DNA of 64,000 nt from Croceitalea dokdonensis DOKDO 023. Its GTDB lineage: Bacteria > Bacteroidota > Bacteroidia > Flavobacteriales > Flavobacteriaceae. The position numbers were made by a program, and so were the translations under genes. The DNA lies in contig NZ_LDJX01000004.1 of the NCBI RefSeq assembly GCF_001306415.1, positions 161,501 to 225,500 of the forward strand. Direction: 5' to 3'. The first letter of the stretch is position 1. Each line of letters begins with the position of its first letter. Positions 1-9,859 of this stretch are shown here, in pieces. Under the pieces are notes generated by a model that saw only the letters and a list, made by a program, of their open reading frames with translations, was not told the DNA's origin and searched no databases.

Positions 1-3000
1 TATTTGGGAAAATACCATCACATCCGTATTCCACTATTGGATTGGCCACCAAATCCACGCCTATTCCAATATCTACGATGACGTTGGTTTCACAGCCTGC
101 TGAATCACGCACAAATACCACATAGGTTTCGCCTCCTTCCAAATTATCAAAAAATAGACCGTCGTTTTGGACAAAATCGGCATCATCGGCAGAGTTGACA
201 CTGGTAAAATAGGGTGCCGTCCCACCTGTTACGGTGATGGTTGCCGTACCGTCCGCATCACCCAAACATGTCTCCGGTGTCGTTGCCCCTACCCCTGCAA
301 CCAGTTCCATGGGCTGGCCAATAACTACCGTTCTAGTGATGGTACAACCTAACTCATCTTGTACGATAATATCATATTGCCTAGGTTCCAGATCTGTAAA
401 CGTCTTTCTGTTTGGAGTAGCGGGATCATCCCCTTCAAAAAATTCACTTAGGGTATCTGAAATGGAATATCTGATAACACCTGTTCCACCGCTAGCTTCC
501 AAAATAATTTGTCCATCCATCTCACCAAAACAACTCGCATCAATCGCTTCCAAATTATCCAACACCAATGGTGGCCTTGGATCAATGATAATTGGAGGTG
601 AAATGGCTTCGCAACCTCCACTTTGTGCAAATACAAAATACGTTCCGGCAGGCAGGTTTCTAAAAATACCTGAATCCTGAGCGGGGCGTAATGTATTTGT
701 AACTGAAGGAAATGGAGGGGCATCAGAACTCAGTAAGGTATAGACGTAATTACCAATGCCTCCAAACGCCTCTGAACGAATGATGCCCGTAGCCTCCCCC
801 GCACAGTTGATGGTGGCGTTGGTCAAATCTAAATCGATGACCAAAGGTGCCGCGGGGTCTAGGGAAATCTGGTTGGACAGTTCAAATGGGCAACCGTTGG
901 AATTCTGAACATCGTACTGGAACGGTCCCGGGTCTAACGTAATGTCTTCGGCTATTTCCACTGAGGTGGCCAAGGGGTCCGTTGCGCTAAAAGGCTCAAA
1001 AGCGTCCGAGGTTCCCGATCTTCTATAGAAATAACTGACACCCACCTCTGGATTGGTCACCGTAAGCAACATACGGCCTAAGTCCCCACAACCAGGTGGC
1101 TGCAACTCCACCAATTCCGCATTTACAATTTCTGGATCCTGAATGGTTATGGGCACCGTTGTGTAACTACAGTTCCATCCATCAAAAACCGTTATGGTAT
1201 AATCGCCAGCACTTAAATTTGTAAATACAGGGTCACCTACCTGTAGGCCGCTGTTGGTACCATCTGCTAGCCTATTTAGCTGAAATTGATAGTTTCCGGG
1301 ACCTTGGCCTCCTGTTATATTAAAGGCCTCTATACTGCCATCATTATCATTATTGCAACGGAGCGGACTCACTACCTGAACGTCTGCAAATATTGCCGTT
1401 GGAAGGGCCAAATCAATAGTCAAAGATTCCTCGCAATTATTGTTATCCCTTATGAACACCGTATGGATACCCTCTGACAAACCAGGGAAAATTGGATTTA
1501 TGTTAGGGTAATCCACGACTATGCTCCCATCAGGGGCAACCAATCGATATTGGTACGATCCCCAACCGCCATCTCCACTTACCGTAATTTCACCTTGACC
1601 AGGTATACTACAGGTAACCTCAGCGGTTTGGGTAAGGCTAAGAGTCAGTGGCCTATCTGGTGAACGTACGGTCACCAAGTTGCTCAATACATCACAAAAT
1701 GGACTATCCAGGGCCTCTACCCGCACCACCAAATTTCCAGCGGGCAATCCAGTGATTACTTCAGGTGTGGCGATAGGGGTGTTGGTATCAAAAGTACCGG
1801 TAACCCCTGTTGAGGTTTCTGCACCAGCGTTATCCCTAGAAAATACCTCGTAATTGTAGACCCCCGTATAATTTGCTATTTGGATGCTTATCTCACCATC
1901 ATTTCCTCCAAAACAACTTACGGGTCTTACCTCCGCAATAGTCGCTTCTATAGTGTTGTACTCTGGCATATTAACGATCGGCGTTAAGTAACTACAGCCC
2001 CCTCCTGACAGATCGGTAACCGCAAAAATGTAATCTCCTGGGGTGGAGATCGGCCACACTACCCTATCCGTACCTCCCGAACTTCTTGCTGGCTCTGAGC
2101 CCAATGGCAAAATCTCAACTTCATAATTCCCTGAGCCTTGGTCAACAACGATTTCAATATTTCCGGGGGATATCCCAAAACCAGTGGTGTCACAGCTAAT
2201 TCCATTGACATTAAAACTAAAGGTTAAATCTGTAGGCGCATTGATGTTTACCGTAGTGGAAATATCACATCCATTTTGATCACGGGCGGTAATAACAATA
2301 CTTTGATTAGTTCCATTATCTATGACTTCAAAGACATTGCTGGTTTGGAAGTTGCTGCCGTCAAAGGCGGGAGTACCGTCATCCATACTATAGGTGTACG
2401 GTCCAGTTCCAGTAGGTGTTCCCGATCCATCTCCATTGGTATCCACAAAGGCCGTTATGGTTGCCGTACTAAATTGATTGCTGGACGGGTTACAACTAAA
2501 CTCCGTGTTCAACGTATTCAATTGCAAAGCAGTTGGCTCATTGATTACGATATCTCCTGTACGGTCCGTACATCCCCTATTGGATGTGACCTCTACCTGG
2601 TAGGTGCCTTGAGCCAAATTATCGAACAAGGGTGATCCTTGTGGGCCAGCGATTACGGTAGTGGTGCCTCCATCGTACAGTATAAACGTTAAGGGAGTAT
2701 CTGTATCCGTGCCGGTTTGCAGTTGTGCTTGGATAGTGCCATCATTGGCACCAAAACAGCTAATGTCACCTACTAGGGTTCCCGATATGATCGGACTATC
2801 CACGGTAGATACTTCAACCGTTGCCGTATCTGAGCATAGAGGCGCCGTGTTAGAGTTTAAATCCGTAACAATAACAGAATAATCCCCCGGTAAAATATTT
2901 GTAAATACATTGGTGGGCTGGGAAACAACCACTGGAAGTCCTGTGCCATTATCTATCAATTGATAGTCAAATACACCACTGCCCCCGCTGGTACTAACGG

Positions 3001-6000
3001 TTATAACACCGTCACCCGCATTACAGGTAGGTACCGAGGTAGCATCCGCTGTGATAGAAAAGAAATCGAATACTTCTGCATTAATTGTGGTAAAACAGCC
3101 ATTACCATCTCTAATGGTTATTGTGTACGTTCCAGGGTTAGGAACCACAAAATTTGGACTGTCCTGAAAACCACTACCTATATCATATTGAAATGTAGTT
3201 TCGGGTCCGCTTGCGGGAACGGTCAATGGCGACGTAACATTTATTTGATACCCGCTGGTAGCGGTACATTGATTGATGACGTCTATAGTTGGCGCAGGTA
3301 TACCCGCACCCTCAGAGGCAGTATCGGTAACCAGTGCAATACAACCATTGGCGTCTTGTACATAAAAATCATAATCACTTGGGTAAGGTCCTGAAATCTC
3401 AAAGGTAGAGGTAGCGGAAAAAACGGTTGGAGCCGCAGCCCCATTGGGAACAAAGGCATAGGAATACGGAGCTGTGCCACCTTGTCCATTTACGGTGATA
3501 AGTGCCCCGGCATTACAGGTAGCTGGTATATTACCAACAATTTGGATACTTGGTGCATTCAACGCCACATTGGCTATGGCACCAGCTTCACAACCATTAT
3601 TAGGATCTTCTGCCAATACCTGGTAATTCCCAGGTTGCAAACCTGTCAAGTCTGGAAAAGGACCCGAGGCGGGAACTGAAGTTGGACCAAAAACCAAGGC
3701 ACCACTGGTGGTATTCACTATAGATATATCCACCGTTGCACCCGTGGCCCCGGTAACGGTATAAGAAACGGTTCCACTGCCCAAAGCATCACAGGAAGCA
3801 TTGGTGGAAGCCACGGTAACGTCCAGCGGAGACGGTCCATCAAAAGGTGGGATTTCCTCAATATAAATACAACCTGTTGCAGTATCTTCCACTTCCACAA
3901 AATAGGTGGTACCAAAATCCAGTCCGGAAAAAGTATGTATTCTTGGAGGATTGTTGGGCGAATATCTTGGAATGGCCTCTCCCACCAATCGTAATAAAAA
4001 TGGCCCGGTACCGCCTACGATCTCTATGGTTAATGTTAATCCGGTAGCACAGTCCGATAAGGGGTCTGGAACTGGGATGATGGTCAAATCGCCATCAGTA
4101 ATACGTATGGTATCCAAATCTTGACAACCTTGTGCGTCCCGTGTTACCACGGTGTAAACCCCTGTAGGCAAACCGTTAAACGTATGGATATTACTGGGAT
4201 TGGTAAGGGAAGACTGAATTTCCGTGCCCGATTCATCCATCAATCTATAGTCAAATGGGGCTACCCCATTAGTAATACTGGCGTCTATGCTACCAGAAGT
4301 AGCACTGGAACATTGGGCTTGGGTCGCGGTCAAGGAAGCATCCAACACAACACTAGGGGCTATGATAGCACTTATGGGAGGGCTAACACATCCGCGACTA
4401 TCCCGGATCAGGAAATTAGAATAGCTACCCGCGGCATAGCCTGAAAAGATGTTTTGGCTCCCAAAGGTAGCACCACCGTCATTACTGTATTCATAAGGAG
4501 CAATACCTTGACTAGTATCCGGTATCAAAGTCACGATTCCATTAGCATTACCACAGCTGGTGTTTACAACGGTTGTGCTTCCGGCGATAGTTTCGGTAGG
4601 GGAAATGACCACTTCATCAGAAGTATTCTCACAACCTTGGGAATCCCTGACAACGAATCTAAAGGAAGTATCTGCAGTAATTGAACCATCATTGGGTACG
4701 GTATGCACAAACGTATTACCCGAAATGGCATTGTTTGCTGTGCTCAATATTCCATTTACATAAACATCGTAATCCACATAGCTTCCTGCAGTTGGGTAGC
4801 CATCAGCAATCGTTACTTGTATGGAGGCATCGGGACCTGAACACTCCAACTCTTGTATAATACTTGCGGTTGCCACCAATTGTGGCTGAATGGTAAGGTT
4901 TAAGGAATCCCTACAATCATTGGCATCTACCAATTCTATGGTATAATTCCCTGGGTTCAGACCCAAAAAGGTATCACTTGCCTGCAAAGGTCCGCCATTA
5001 ATGCGATATTCATAAGGTGCCTGTCCACCAGTGGCGGCCATAACTAGGGAAGCAGCGTCGAAAGCATCATAGCAAAAATCCGACGCTGCAACATCCACAG
5101 TCAAAGTTGGCGCACTGAGCGCTGTTAAGGTAAATGCATTAGGTATTGTTACGGTACATCCATTGGTATCGGTCACACTAACATCGTAATCCCCAGTTTG
5201 GGAAAGGTTGGAAAACGTCCGCCCATTTCTTGGGCCTCTGGTGGAACCATCAGGTAAGGTCACCGTGTAGCGATTACCACCCCATCCACCGGATGTATTG
5301 ATGCGTACGCTTCCAACATTACCGTTCTGACAGCTCATGGCTTCCACATCCAAACTATCAATGGTTAAAGCAGCAGCAGGACCTTCTATGGTCAAAGTCA
5401 CGGTATCCGTACAGTTGGTGTCCTCGTCTGTTACTGATAACACGTAACTTCCTGCTGCTAAACCATTAAGATCTATCGTACTTGAATTCTGTCCGGTAAC
5501 GGCGGTTCCCCCGTCCAAACTATAGCTGTAGGTGGTGGTAAACCCATCTATGATAAATCGTCCCGTTCCGTCAGAATCCCCAAAACAGGTTATTGGGCTT
5601 AACTGCTGGGCCCTTGCCTGTATGGAACTGATATCCGTAATCGCATAGTTTTCGGTGTAGGAACAACCTACAGCATCTGTTACCTGAAACGTATAGGTTC
5701 CTAATCCAAGATTGGTAAACGTTGGATTATTGCCATTGGCAATGGCACTTGCGGAAGGCGAGATAATTTCATAGGTATACGGTGCAATCCCATCTGTGAC
5801 GGTAAGCACCACCGAAGCCGTAGTGGTAATACAGTCCAAACTGGATATGGCAAAGTCCAAATCCGTTGGTTTATCCAAGGCAGCGAAAACGATGTCCGCT
5901 AGGTTTTGAACACAGCCATTGGCATCCCTGATCAGTGGCGTATACGTACCAACGCCAAGATTGGCAAAAACATCACTAGGGCTAAATCCTGCCCCAATAC

Positions 6001-7645
6001 TATATTCATACGGGGCCGTTCCTCCAGAAACCCCCGAAATGGTAATTTGCCCTCCCGTTTCATTGGTACAACTGGGCAGTGTGTCCGCCGTTGCCGTTGC
6101 ATTGATTGTTGTGGGTGTGGACACAGAAGTACTCTGGCTAGGCGTGGTGCAAGAAAAAGCATCCTGCGTATATCGCAACATGATGTCATAGGCACCTGGT
6201 GCCAAGCTAGAAAATACATTGGACACTTGATAGGTGGTACCATTGTCTATACTGTATTCAATATTGTACCCAAACCCATTGGTAAGGTTGACCACGATTT
6301 GGCCATCATTGGCCCCGCCACAATTGGCATCAAACGATGCAATGTTAAAAGTTGGAGGGGGAATATCCGCTACGTCCACGGAAGCCGTCCTTTGGCAGCC
6401 GTTGGCATCTTCTATCAATAAATTATAGGTTCCTGAAGCGTTCACGGCAAATTGGGTAGAGGCCGTATAAGTGGAGCTAAAGGTTACGCCCCCATCTTGA
6501 CTAAACCTGTAGGGAGCCGTACCTCCAGAGGTATTCACGGTTACATCAACGGTTGTGGCCCCACATCCAAAACTATCCGATGCCGTCGCAGAAACGTCCA
6601 GAGGACTAATTCCGGTACCGATCTCTATTGGATTACCACTGGTATCATTGGTAATGGTAACATCACAATCGTTGGTGACCACACGAACGCTATAAACACC
6701 CCTGCCTACATTGGCAAAGGTATAGCTATCAGCTCCGTTAGGACCAAAGGTATCCACCGTAATACCATCTTTGATGAGGCGATAGGTATAAAAACCAGGA
6801 ACACCGGAAACATCAACGTTTATTCCACCTTGTTCCCCGCTACATTGGATGTCATTTTTAGTGACTTCTACGGTAATATCCAAATTCTGGACGGTGACCG
6901 TATTGGAAGGAAATAGACAAGCACTGGCTCCGGAACCGATCAACCGAACCCAAACATTATAATTGCCGGGGGCGGCAATATCAAAAAATGGATCAGTTTG
7001 ATATGGTCCTGCGGCACTGTTTAAACTGTACTCATAACCACTTGGTACGTTGGTGACCTCTACCCTCCCAGGATTACCGCAAACAATATCTTCATGAATC
7101 AATTGCGGATTAAGTGGGTTCTGGGTTACTTTAAAGTAATAAAACTGACCAGAGTCTACCCTTACCCGATATTCTCCCGCAGCAGACAAATCATAGGTAG
7201 CATTGCTGCCAACGGTATTCCATGTACAAGAGGTGTTTATGGTAGGGCAATCATCAATAACACTGGGAGCGCAGGTATTGGGGTCTAGCCGTTGCCATTG
7301 GTAAGCAGCTCCCGAGACATTGAGGCTTATAGTTCTAATATCGCTGGTACCACACAAAAAGAATTTTGCCAAAGTACTGCCATCATTTGGACAAACAACT
7401 TCCTCGTTAGCTCCTTGGATAATAGTGTTGAACAATGGAGCAATGGTATTTTTGAACACCTTGGTGGTTGGCATGCCCTCCGAAAGCCCAGGGTGCCCAG
7501 TTTCTTGCTGCACCTTAGTTGGGGCAACAAGGCTTGCAGGCTTGGATACTACCGTATTTGCTTTAAAAACTGCCGAATAAACTACAACTGATGATAACAC
7601 CAATAGCACGGCATACAGATGACGCCTTGTTTTTTTGCGGGGCAT
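1..7645 (-). CDS. Giant SprB-repeat surface protein (gliding/T9SS type), C-terminus outside window
   Basis: An open minus-strand frame runs from the ATG at 7645 to the left edge, giving at least 2,548 codons. I checked the frame at both ends. The N-terminus starts MPRKKTRRHLYAVLLVL and has a signal-peptide-like hydrophobic stretch to about residue 30. A Cys-containing region without repeats follows to about residue 230, then about 27 degenerate repeats of about 87 residues. The repeats carry GTAPYEYSI-like and GTYTPLIRDANGC-like motifs, typical of SprB repeats in Flavobacterium gliding adhesins. Such proteins cross the outer membrane by the type IX secretion system, usually through a C-terminal sorting domain; that end is not in the window. 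gldI at 47823 supports a gliding organism. It is probably an adhesin, but the ligand is unknown. It faces the sugar dehydrogenase gene divergently across 153 bp. Confidence 0.9.
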   Translation of the reverse strand, partial: MPRKKTRRHLYAVLLVLSSVVVYSAVFKANTVVSKPASLVAPTKVQQETGHPGLSEGMPTTKVFKNTIAPLFNTIIQGANEEVVCPNDGSTLAKFFLCGTSDIRTISLNVSGAAYQWQRLDPNTCAPSVIDDCPTINTSCTWNTVGSNATYDLSAAGEYRVRVDSGQFYYFKVTQNPLNPQLIHEDIVCGNPGRVEVTNVPSGYEYSLNSAAGPYQTDPFFDIAAPGNYNVWVRLIGSGASACLFPSNTVTVQNLDITVEVTKNDIQCSGEQGGINVDVSGVPGFYTYRLIKDGITVDTFGPNGADSYTFANVGRGVYSVRVVTNDCDVTITNDTSGNPIEIGTGISPLDVSATASDSFGCGATTVDVTVNTSGGTAPYRFSQDGGVTFSSTYTASTQFAVNASGTYNLLIEDANGCQRTASVDVADIPPPTFNIASFDANCGGANDGQIVVNLTNGFGYNIEYSIDNGTTYQVSNVFSSLAPGAYDIMLRYTQDAFSCTTPSQSTSVSTPTTINATATADTLPSCTNETGGQITISGVSGGTAPYEYSIGAGFSPSDVFANLGVGTYTPLIRDANGCVQNLADIVFAALDKPTDLDFAISSLDCITTTASVVLTVTDGIAPYTYEIISPSASAIANGNNPTFTNLGLGTYTFQVTDAVGCSYTENYAITDISSIQARAQQLSPITCFGDSDGTGRFIIDGFTTTYSYSLDGGTAVTGQNSSTIDLNGLAAGSYVLSVTDEDTNCTDTVTLTIEGPAAALTIDSLDVEAMSCQNGNVGSVRINTSGGWGGNRYTVTLPDGSTRGPRNGRTFSNLSQTGDYDVSVTDTNGCTVTIPNAFTLTALSAPTLTVDVAASDFCYDAFDAASLVMAATGGQAPYEYRINGGPLQASDTFLGLNPGNYTIELVDANDCRDSLNLTIQPQLVATASIIQELECSGPDASIQVTIADGYPTAGSYVDYDVYVNGILSTANNAISGNTFVHTVPNDGSITADTSFRFVVRDSQGCENTSDEVVISPTETIAGSTTVVNTSCGNANGIVTLIPDTSQGIAPYEYSNDGGATFGSQNIFSGYAAGSYSNFLIRDSRGCVSPPISAIIAPSVVLDASLTATQAQCSSATSGSIDASITNGVAPFDYRLMDESGTEIQSSLTNPSNIHTFNGLPTGVYTVVTRDAQGCQDLDTIRITDGDLTIIPVPDPLSDCATGLTLTIEIVGGTGPFLLRLVGEAIPRYSPNNPPRIHTFSGLDFGTTYFVEVEDTATGCIYIEEIPPFDGPSPLDVTVASTNASCDALGSGTVSYTVTGATGATVDISIVNTTSGALVFGPTSVPASGPFPDLTGLQPGNYQVLAEDPNNGCEAGAIANVALNAPSIQIVGNIPATCNAGALITVNGQGGTAPYSYAFVPNGAAAPTVFSATSTFEISGPYPSDYDFYVQDANGCIALVTDTASEGAGIPAPTIDVINQCTATSGYQINVTSPLTVPASGPETTFQYDIGSGFQDSPNFVVPNPGTYTITIRDGNGCFTTINAEVFDFFSITADATSVPTCNAGDGVITVSTSGGSGVFDYQLIDNGTGLPVVVSQPTNVFTNILPGDYSVIVTDLNSNTAPLCSDTATVEVSTVDSPIISGTLVGDISCFGANDGTIQAQLQTGTDTDTPLTFILYDGGTTTVIAGPQGSPLFDNLAQGTYQVEVTSNRGCTDRTGDIVINEPTALQLNTLNTEFSCNPSSNQFSTATITAFVDTNGDGSGTPTGTGPYTYSMDDGTPAFDGSNFQTSNVFEVIDNGTNQSIVITARDQNGCDISTTVNINAPTDLTFSFNVNGISCDTTGFGISPGNIEIVVDQGSGNYEVEILPLGSEPARSSGGTDRVVWPISTPGDYIFAVTDLSGGGCSYLTPIVNMPEYNTIEATIAEVRPVSCFGGNDGEISIQIANYTGVYNYEVFSRDNAGAETSTGVTGTFDTNTPIATPEVITGLPAGNLVVRVEALDSPFCDVLSNLVTVRSPDRPLTLSLTQTAEVTCSIPGQGEITVSGDGGWGSYQYRLVAPDGSIVVDYPNINPIFPGLSEGIHTVFIRDNNNCEESLTIDLALPTAIFADVQVVSPLRCNNDNDGSIEAFNITGGQGPGNYQFQLNRLADGTNSGLQVGDPVFTNLSAGDYTITVFDGWNCSYTTVPITIQDPEIVNAELVELQPPGCGDLGRMLLTVTNPEVGVSYFYRRSGTSDAFEPFSATDPLATSVEIAEDITLDPGPFQYDVQNSNGCPFELSNQISLDPAAPLVIDLDLTNATINCAGEATGIIRSEAFGGIGNYVYTLLSSDAPPFPSVTNTLRPAQDSGIFRNLPAGTYFVFAQSGGCEAISPPIIIDPRPPLVLDNLEAIDASCFGEMDGQIILEASGGTGVIRYSISDTLSEFFEGDDPATPNRKTFTDLEPRQYDIIVQDELGCTITRTVVIGQPMELVAGVGATTPETCLGDADGTATITVTGGTAPYFTSVNSADDADFVQNDGLFFDNLEGGETYVVFVRDSAGCETNVIVDIGIGVDLVANPIVEYGCDGIFPN
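90..6935 (-). repeat. Array of about 27 SprB-like protein repeats
   Basis: The codons for the conserved DxNGC-like end of each repeat recur on the minus strand near 94, 347, 614, 888, 1168, 1433, 1692, 1995, 2268, 2570, 2833, 3098, 3343, 3594, 3868, 4125, 4390, 4631, 4915, 5157, 5411, 5665, 5911, 6151, 6395, 6666 and 6917. Spacing is 240-303 bp, mean about 262 bp. The DNA is diverged between units, so this is an old protein-level repeat and not a recent tandem duplication. Units near the N-terminus are mostly about 245-255 bp and units nearer the left edge are longer. The array probably continues outside the window. Confidence 0.85.
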
Positions 7646-7697
7646 AGGTTAAGTTCGGTTATTAGTATATTGGGATTTGGGGACCCAATACACTATA

Positions 7698-7728
7698 TTG
7701 TAATTGTTTTACTTATAAAATATATTTA
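7698..7728 (+). promoter_or_regulatory. Possible Bacteroidota-type promoter of the sugar dehydrogenase gene
   Basis: TTG at 7698-7700, a 20-bp spacer, then TATATTTA at 7721-7728. This resembles the Bacteroidota -33/-7 consensus (TTTG, N19 or so, TAnnTTTG) with one mismatch in the -7 element. The ATG lies 70 bp downstream. The region is very AT-rich, so a chance match is possible. Confidence 0.3.
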
Positions 7729-7798
7729 ATTCATAATTACAGTGGACTACAAAAAATGGTAATTCACCTAGAATATATGACTCTCTAACGATAAAATT

Positions 7799-8917
7799 AT
7801 GAAAAAGCTTGTACTAGTTGCCAATTTATTCGTTGTAATGCTCTTTACAGCTTGCGGCCAAGCTACGGACAAAAGCATCAAAACCCCCATAAAAGACTTA
7901 TTTTCAGCTACTTTGGTTTATGATGGCATCCAAAATCCGTGGGGTATGGCATTTTTGCCCGACGGGGCCATTTTGGTTACTGAAAAGGCAGGAAACCTAT
8001 TTTATTGCAAGGATGGCAAAAAAAAGAATATTGGAAATCTACCCGATATCTATGTTAGGGGCCAAGGTGGATTCATGGATGTGGCTTTACATCCCAACTA
8101 TGATAAAAATGGATGGATATACTTCTCTTTCGCCTCTGCAGAAGGTGATGACAATGGCGGTAACACCGCTATCATGAGAGCCAAATTAGAGGGTGACCAA
8201 CTCTCTGATAAACAACTCCTTTATAAGGGTACCCCCAACACTAAAAAAGGGCAACATTGGGGTTCTAGACTGGCCTTTGATGATAAAGGGTTGCTGTACT
8301 TTACTATAGGTGATCGTGGCAACCGTGATGAAAACCCGCAAGATATAACGAAGGATGGTGGTAAAATTTACAGAATTCATGATGATGGACGCATCCCTGC
8401 CAATAATCCCTTTGTGGATAAAAAAGGGGCAAAAACGGCCATTTTTAGCTACGGCCACCGCAATCCGCAGGGATTGGTCAAAAATCCATTTACCGGTGAG
8501 ATTTGGGATCACGAACACGGCCCTAGGGGCGGTGATGAAATCAATATCATTGCCAAAGGTAAAAACTATGGTTGGCCCGTTATCACGTACGGAATCAATT
8601 ACAGTGGCACTTCAATTACAGATGAAACCTCCAAACCTGGCATGGAACAGCCCATATATTACTGGGTGCCGTCCATAGCCCCCTCAGGGATGGATTTTAT
8701 AACTTCTAAAAAGTACCCAGAATGGCAAGGGAACCTTCTTGTGGGTTCTTTGGCTTTCCAGTATTTGGAACGTTTGGAACTAAAAGACAACAAAGTAACC
8801 TATCGTGAAAAGCTCATGGACGGTATCGGCAGGGTTCGTAGCGTTCGCCAAGCCCCTGACGGGTTCATATATGTTGGGGTTGAAGGAAAGGGCATTTACC
8901 GCTTAGACCCAAAATAG
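7799..8917 (+). CDS. PQQ-dependent soluble-type sugar dehydrogenase, lipoprotein
   Basis: The 372-residue product begins with a lipoprotein signal peptide ending in an FTAC lipobox at about residue 19, so it should be anchored in the cell envelope. The rest matches the glucose/sorbosone dehydrogenase beta-propeller family (soluble GDH or Asd/YliI type). Recognisable motifs are NPWGMAFLPDG near residue 45, GQGGFMDVALHPNY near 90, TIGDRGNRDENPQD near 170, and YGHRNPQG followed by WDHEHGPRGGDEIN near 220-250, which carries the expected catalytic and PQQ/calcium-site residues of the family. It probably oxidises aldoses in the periplasm with PQQ as cofactor. The sugar cannot be told from sequence. 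The gene is monocistronic and ends 8 bp before a convergent gene. Confidence 0.88.
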   Translation: MKKLVLVANLFVVMLFTACGQATDKSIKTPIKDLFSATLVYDGIQNPWGMAFLPDGAILVTEKAGNLFYCKDGKKKNIGNLPDIYVRGQGGFMDVALHPNYDKNGWIYFSFASAEGDDNGGNTAIMRAKLEGDQLSDKQLLYKGTPNTKKGQHWGSRLAFDDKGLLYFTIGDRGNRDENPQDITKDGGKIYRIHDDGRIPANNPFVDKKGAKTAIFSYGHRNPQGLVKNPFTGEIWDHEHGPRGGDEINIIAKGKNYGWPVITYGINYSGTSITDETSKPGMEQPIYYWVPSIAPSGMDFITSKKYPEWQGNLLVGSLAFQYLERLELKDNKVTYREKLMDGIGRVRSVRQAPDGFIYVGVEGKGIYRLDPK

Positions 8918-8925
8918 GCCATGTT

Positions 8926-9450
8926 TTAATTTTCCAAGGTTGCCAAAATCCTTAGGGCCTTTCCGGCCACGGATTTTCTTTTGTCCCCAGAAAGCCTTTT
9001 TAGCTGCGGATATAACCAACGCTCTAGGCTATACTCATTTTTTGCCCATGTACCCAAAGTTTGCATGGTCTGGCAAAGCACGATCCAATCTTGGGCCTTG
9101 ATCAAGTTATTTTTTAGGATGTTCTGGGCAGTTTGCTTTTGGGGTTTGGTCATCCATTTTTCCAGTTGAAGAAAAAGTTGGGCCAAGGTCCATTGGACGG
9201 AAGCTTGTTGAATTAGGGCCACTTCACTCAAAAACCTATCCAAATAAGGAACCAATATTTCCTGATTTGCCTTACAAATCCTTTTCATACCGTTGGAAAC
9301 CCGTAACCTCACCACCTCGTTATCGCTAAAATAGCAGCTAAAAAATTCATCGAACAAATGCTTGTTTTGCAATACCTCATCAACAATCGCTACCGTATTT
9401 CCCAATGAATTGGGATGTCCACCCTTTAAACGTTCCTGAAAATCACTCAT
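8926..9450 (-). CDS. HEAT-repeat-like hypothetical protein
   Basis: The 174-residue product starts at the ATG at 9450, which overlaps the stop of the upstream membrane protein gene as ATGA. A longer in-frame extension upstream is only an antisense-like reading of that gene. The protein is mostly helical with no signal peptide. Segments such as NEVVRLRVSNGMKRICKAN and SVQWTLAQLFLQLEKWM look like paired helices of HEAT-type repeats. I do not recognise a specific family. It is the last gene of the DeoR-MurQ operon, so co-expression with recycling genes is likely but a role is not evident. It is a cytosolic helical scaffold or regulator at best guess. Confidence 0.7.
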   Translation of the reverse strand: MSDFQERLKGGHPNSLGNTVAIVDEVLQNKHLFDEFFSCYFSDNEVVRLRVSNGMKRICKANQEILVPYLDRFLSEVALIQQASVQWTLAQLFLQLEKWMTKPQKQTAQNILKNNLIKAQDWIVLCQTMQTLGTWAKNEYSLERWLYPQLKRLSGDKRKSVAGKALRILATLEN

Positions 9451-9836
9451 GTCCCAGAGACTTTTGACCTTGCCGTTCTTAACTCCAGTAATGCGATGCC
9501 AACAATTAAAATCAATTCCATTCCAAAATATGCAACTCCAAACATCGTCAGCAAATCGTAATACGTAATGCCCAGTACTAAAGTAATCAAACAATACCCA
9601 AAATTCATGCACACTATCAACTGCATGTACCCACGCCAATTTTTTGGATAATATAGATAACAACAGAAAGAATACAGCCAAAAACATAAAGCTATCCCAG
9701 CCAATATATAAAGTGGTATAATGGGCATACCAAAAAGAGCTGTATAGCAAACCATCACTAGCCCTAACAAAAACGCAGAGACCAAAGCCCCGACGCTATC
9801 CAACAAAAAAAGCTTTTTTGGGGTTGGCGGATGCAT
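9447..9836 (-). CDS. Small four-helix integral membrane protein
   Basis: The 129-residue product has a short polar N-terminus (MHPPTPKK) and about four hydrophobic helices at roughly residues 10-33, 37-60, 70-92 and 95-118. I do not recognise a family with confidence; it looks like the uncharacterised small inner-membrane proteins common in Flavobacteriaceae. It lies 23 bp after murQ and overlaps the next gene by 4 bp (ATGA), which indicates translational coupling in a deoR-murQ operon. Confidence 0.75.
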   Translation of the reverse strand: MHPPTPKKLFLLDSVGALVSAFLLGLVMVCYTALFGMPIIPLYILAGIALCFWLYSFCCYLYYPKNWRGYMQLIVCMNFGYCLITLVLGITYYDLLTMFGVAYFGMELILIVGIALLELRTARSKVSGT

Positions 9837-9859
9837 ATTCCCAATTAAAAAGGTAAGTC

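Noticed and set aside
5906-6916. Long plus-strand frames (171 and 154 codons) within the giant gene region
   Set aside because: They are antisense to an open 2,548-codon frame with clear SprB repeats, and their translations show no family.
90-6935. Regularly spaced repeats as a CRISPR array or satellite DNA
   Set aside because: Period is about 262 bp, units are diverged at the DNA level and conserved as protein motifs.
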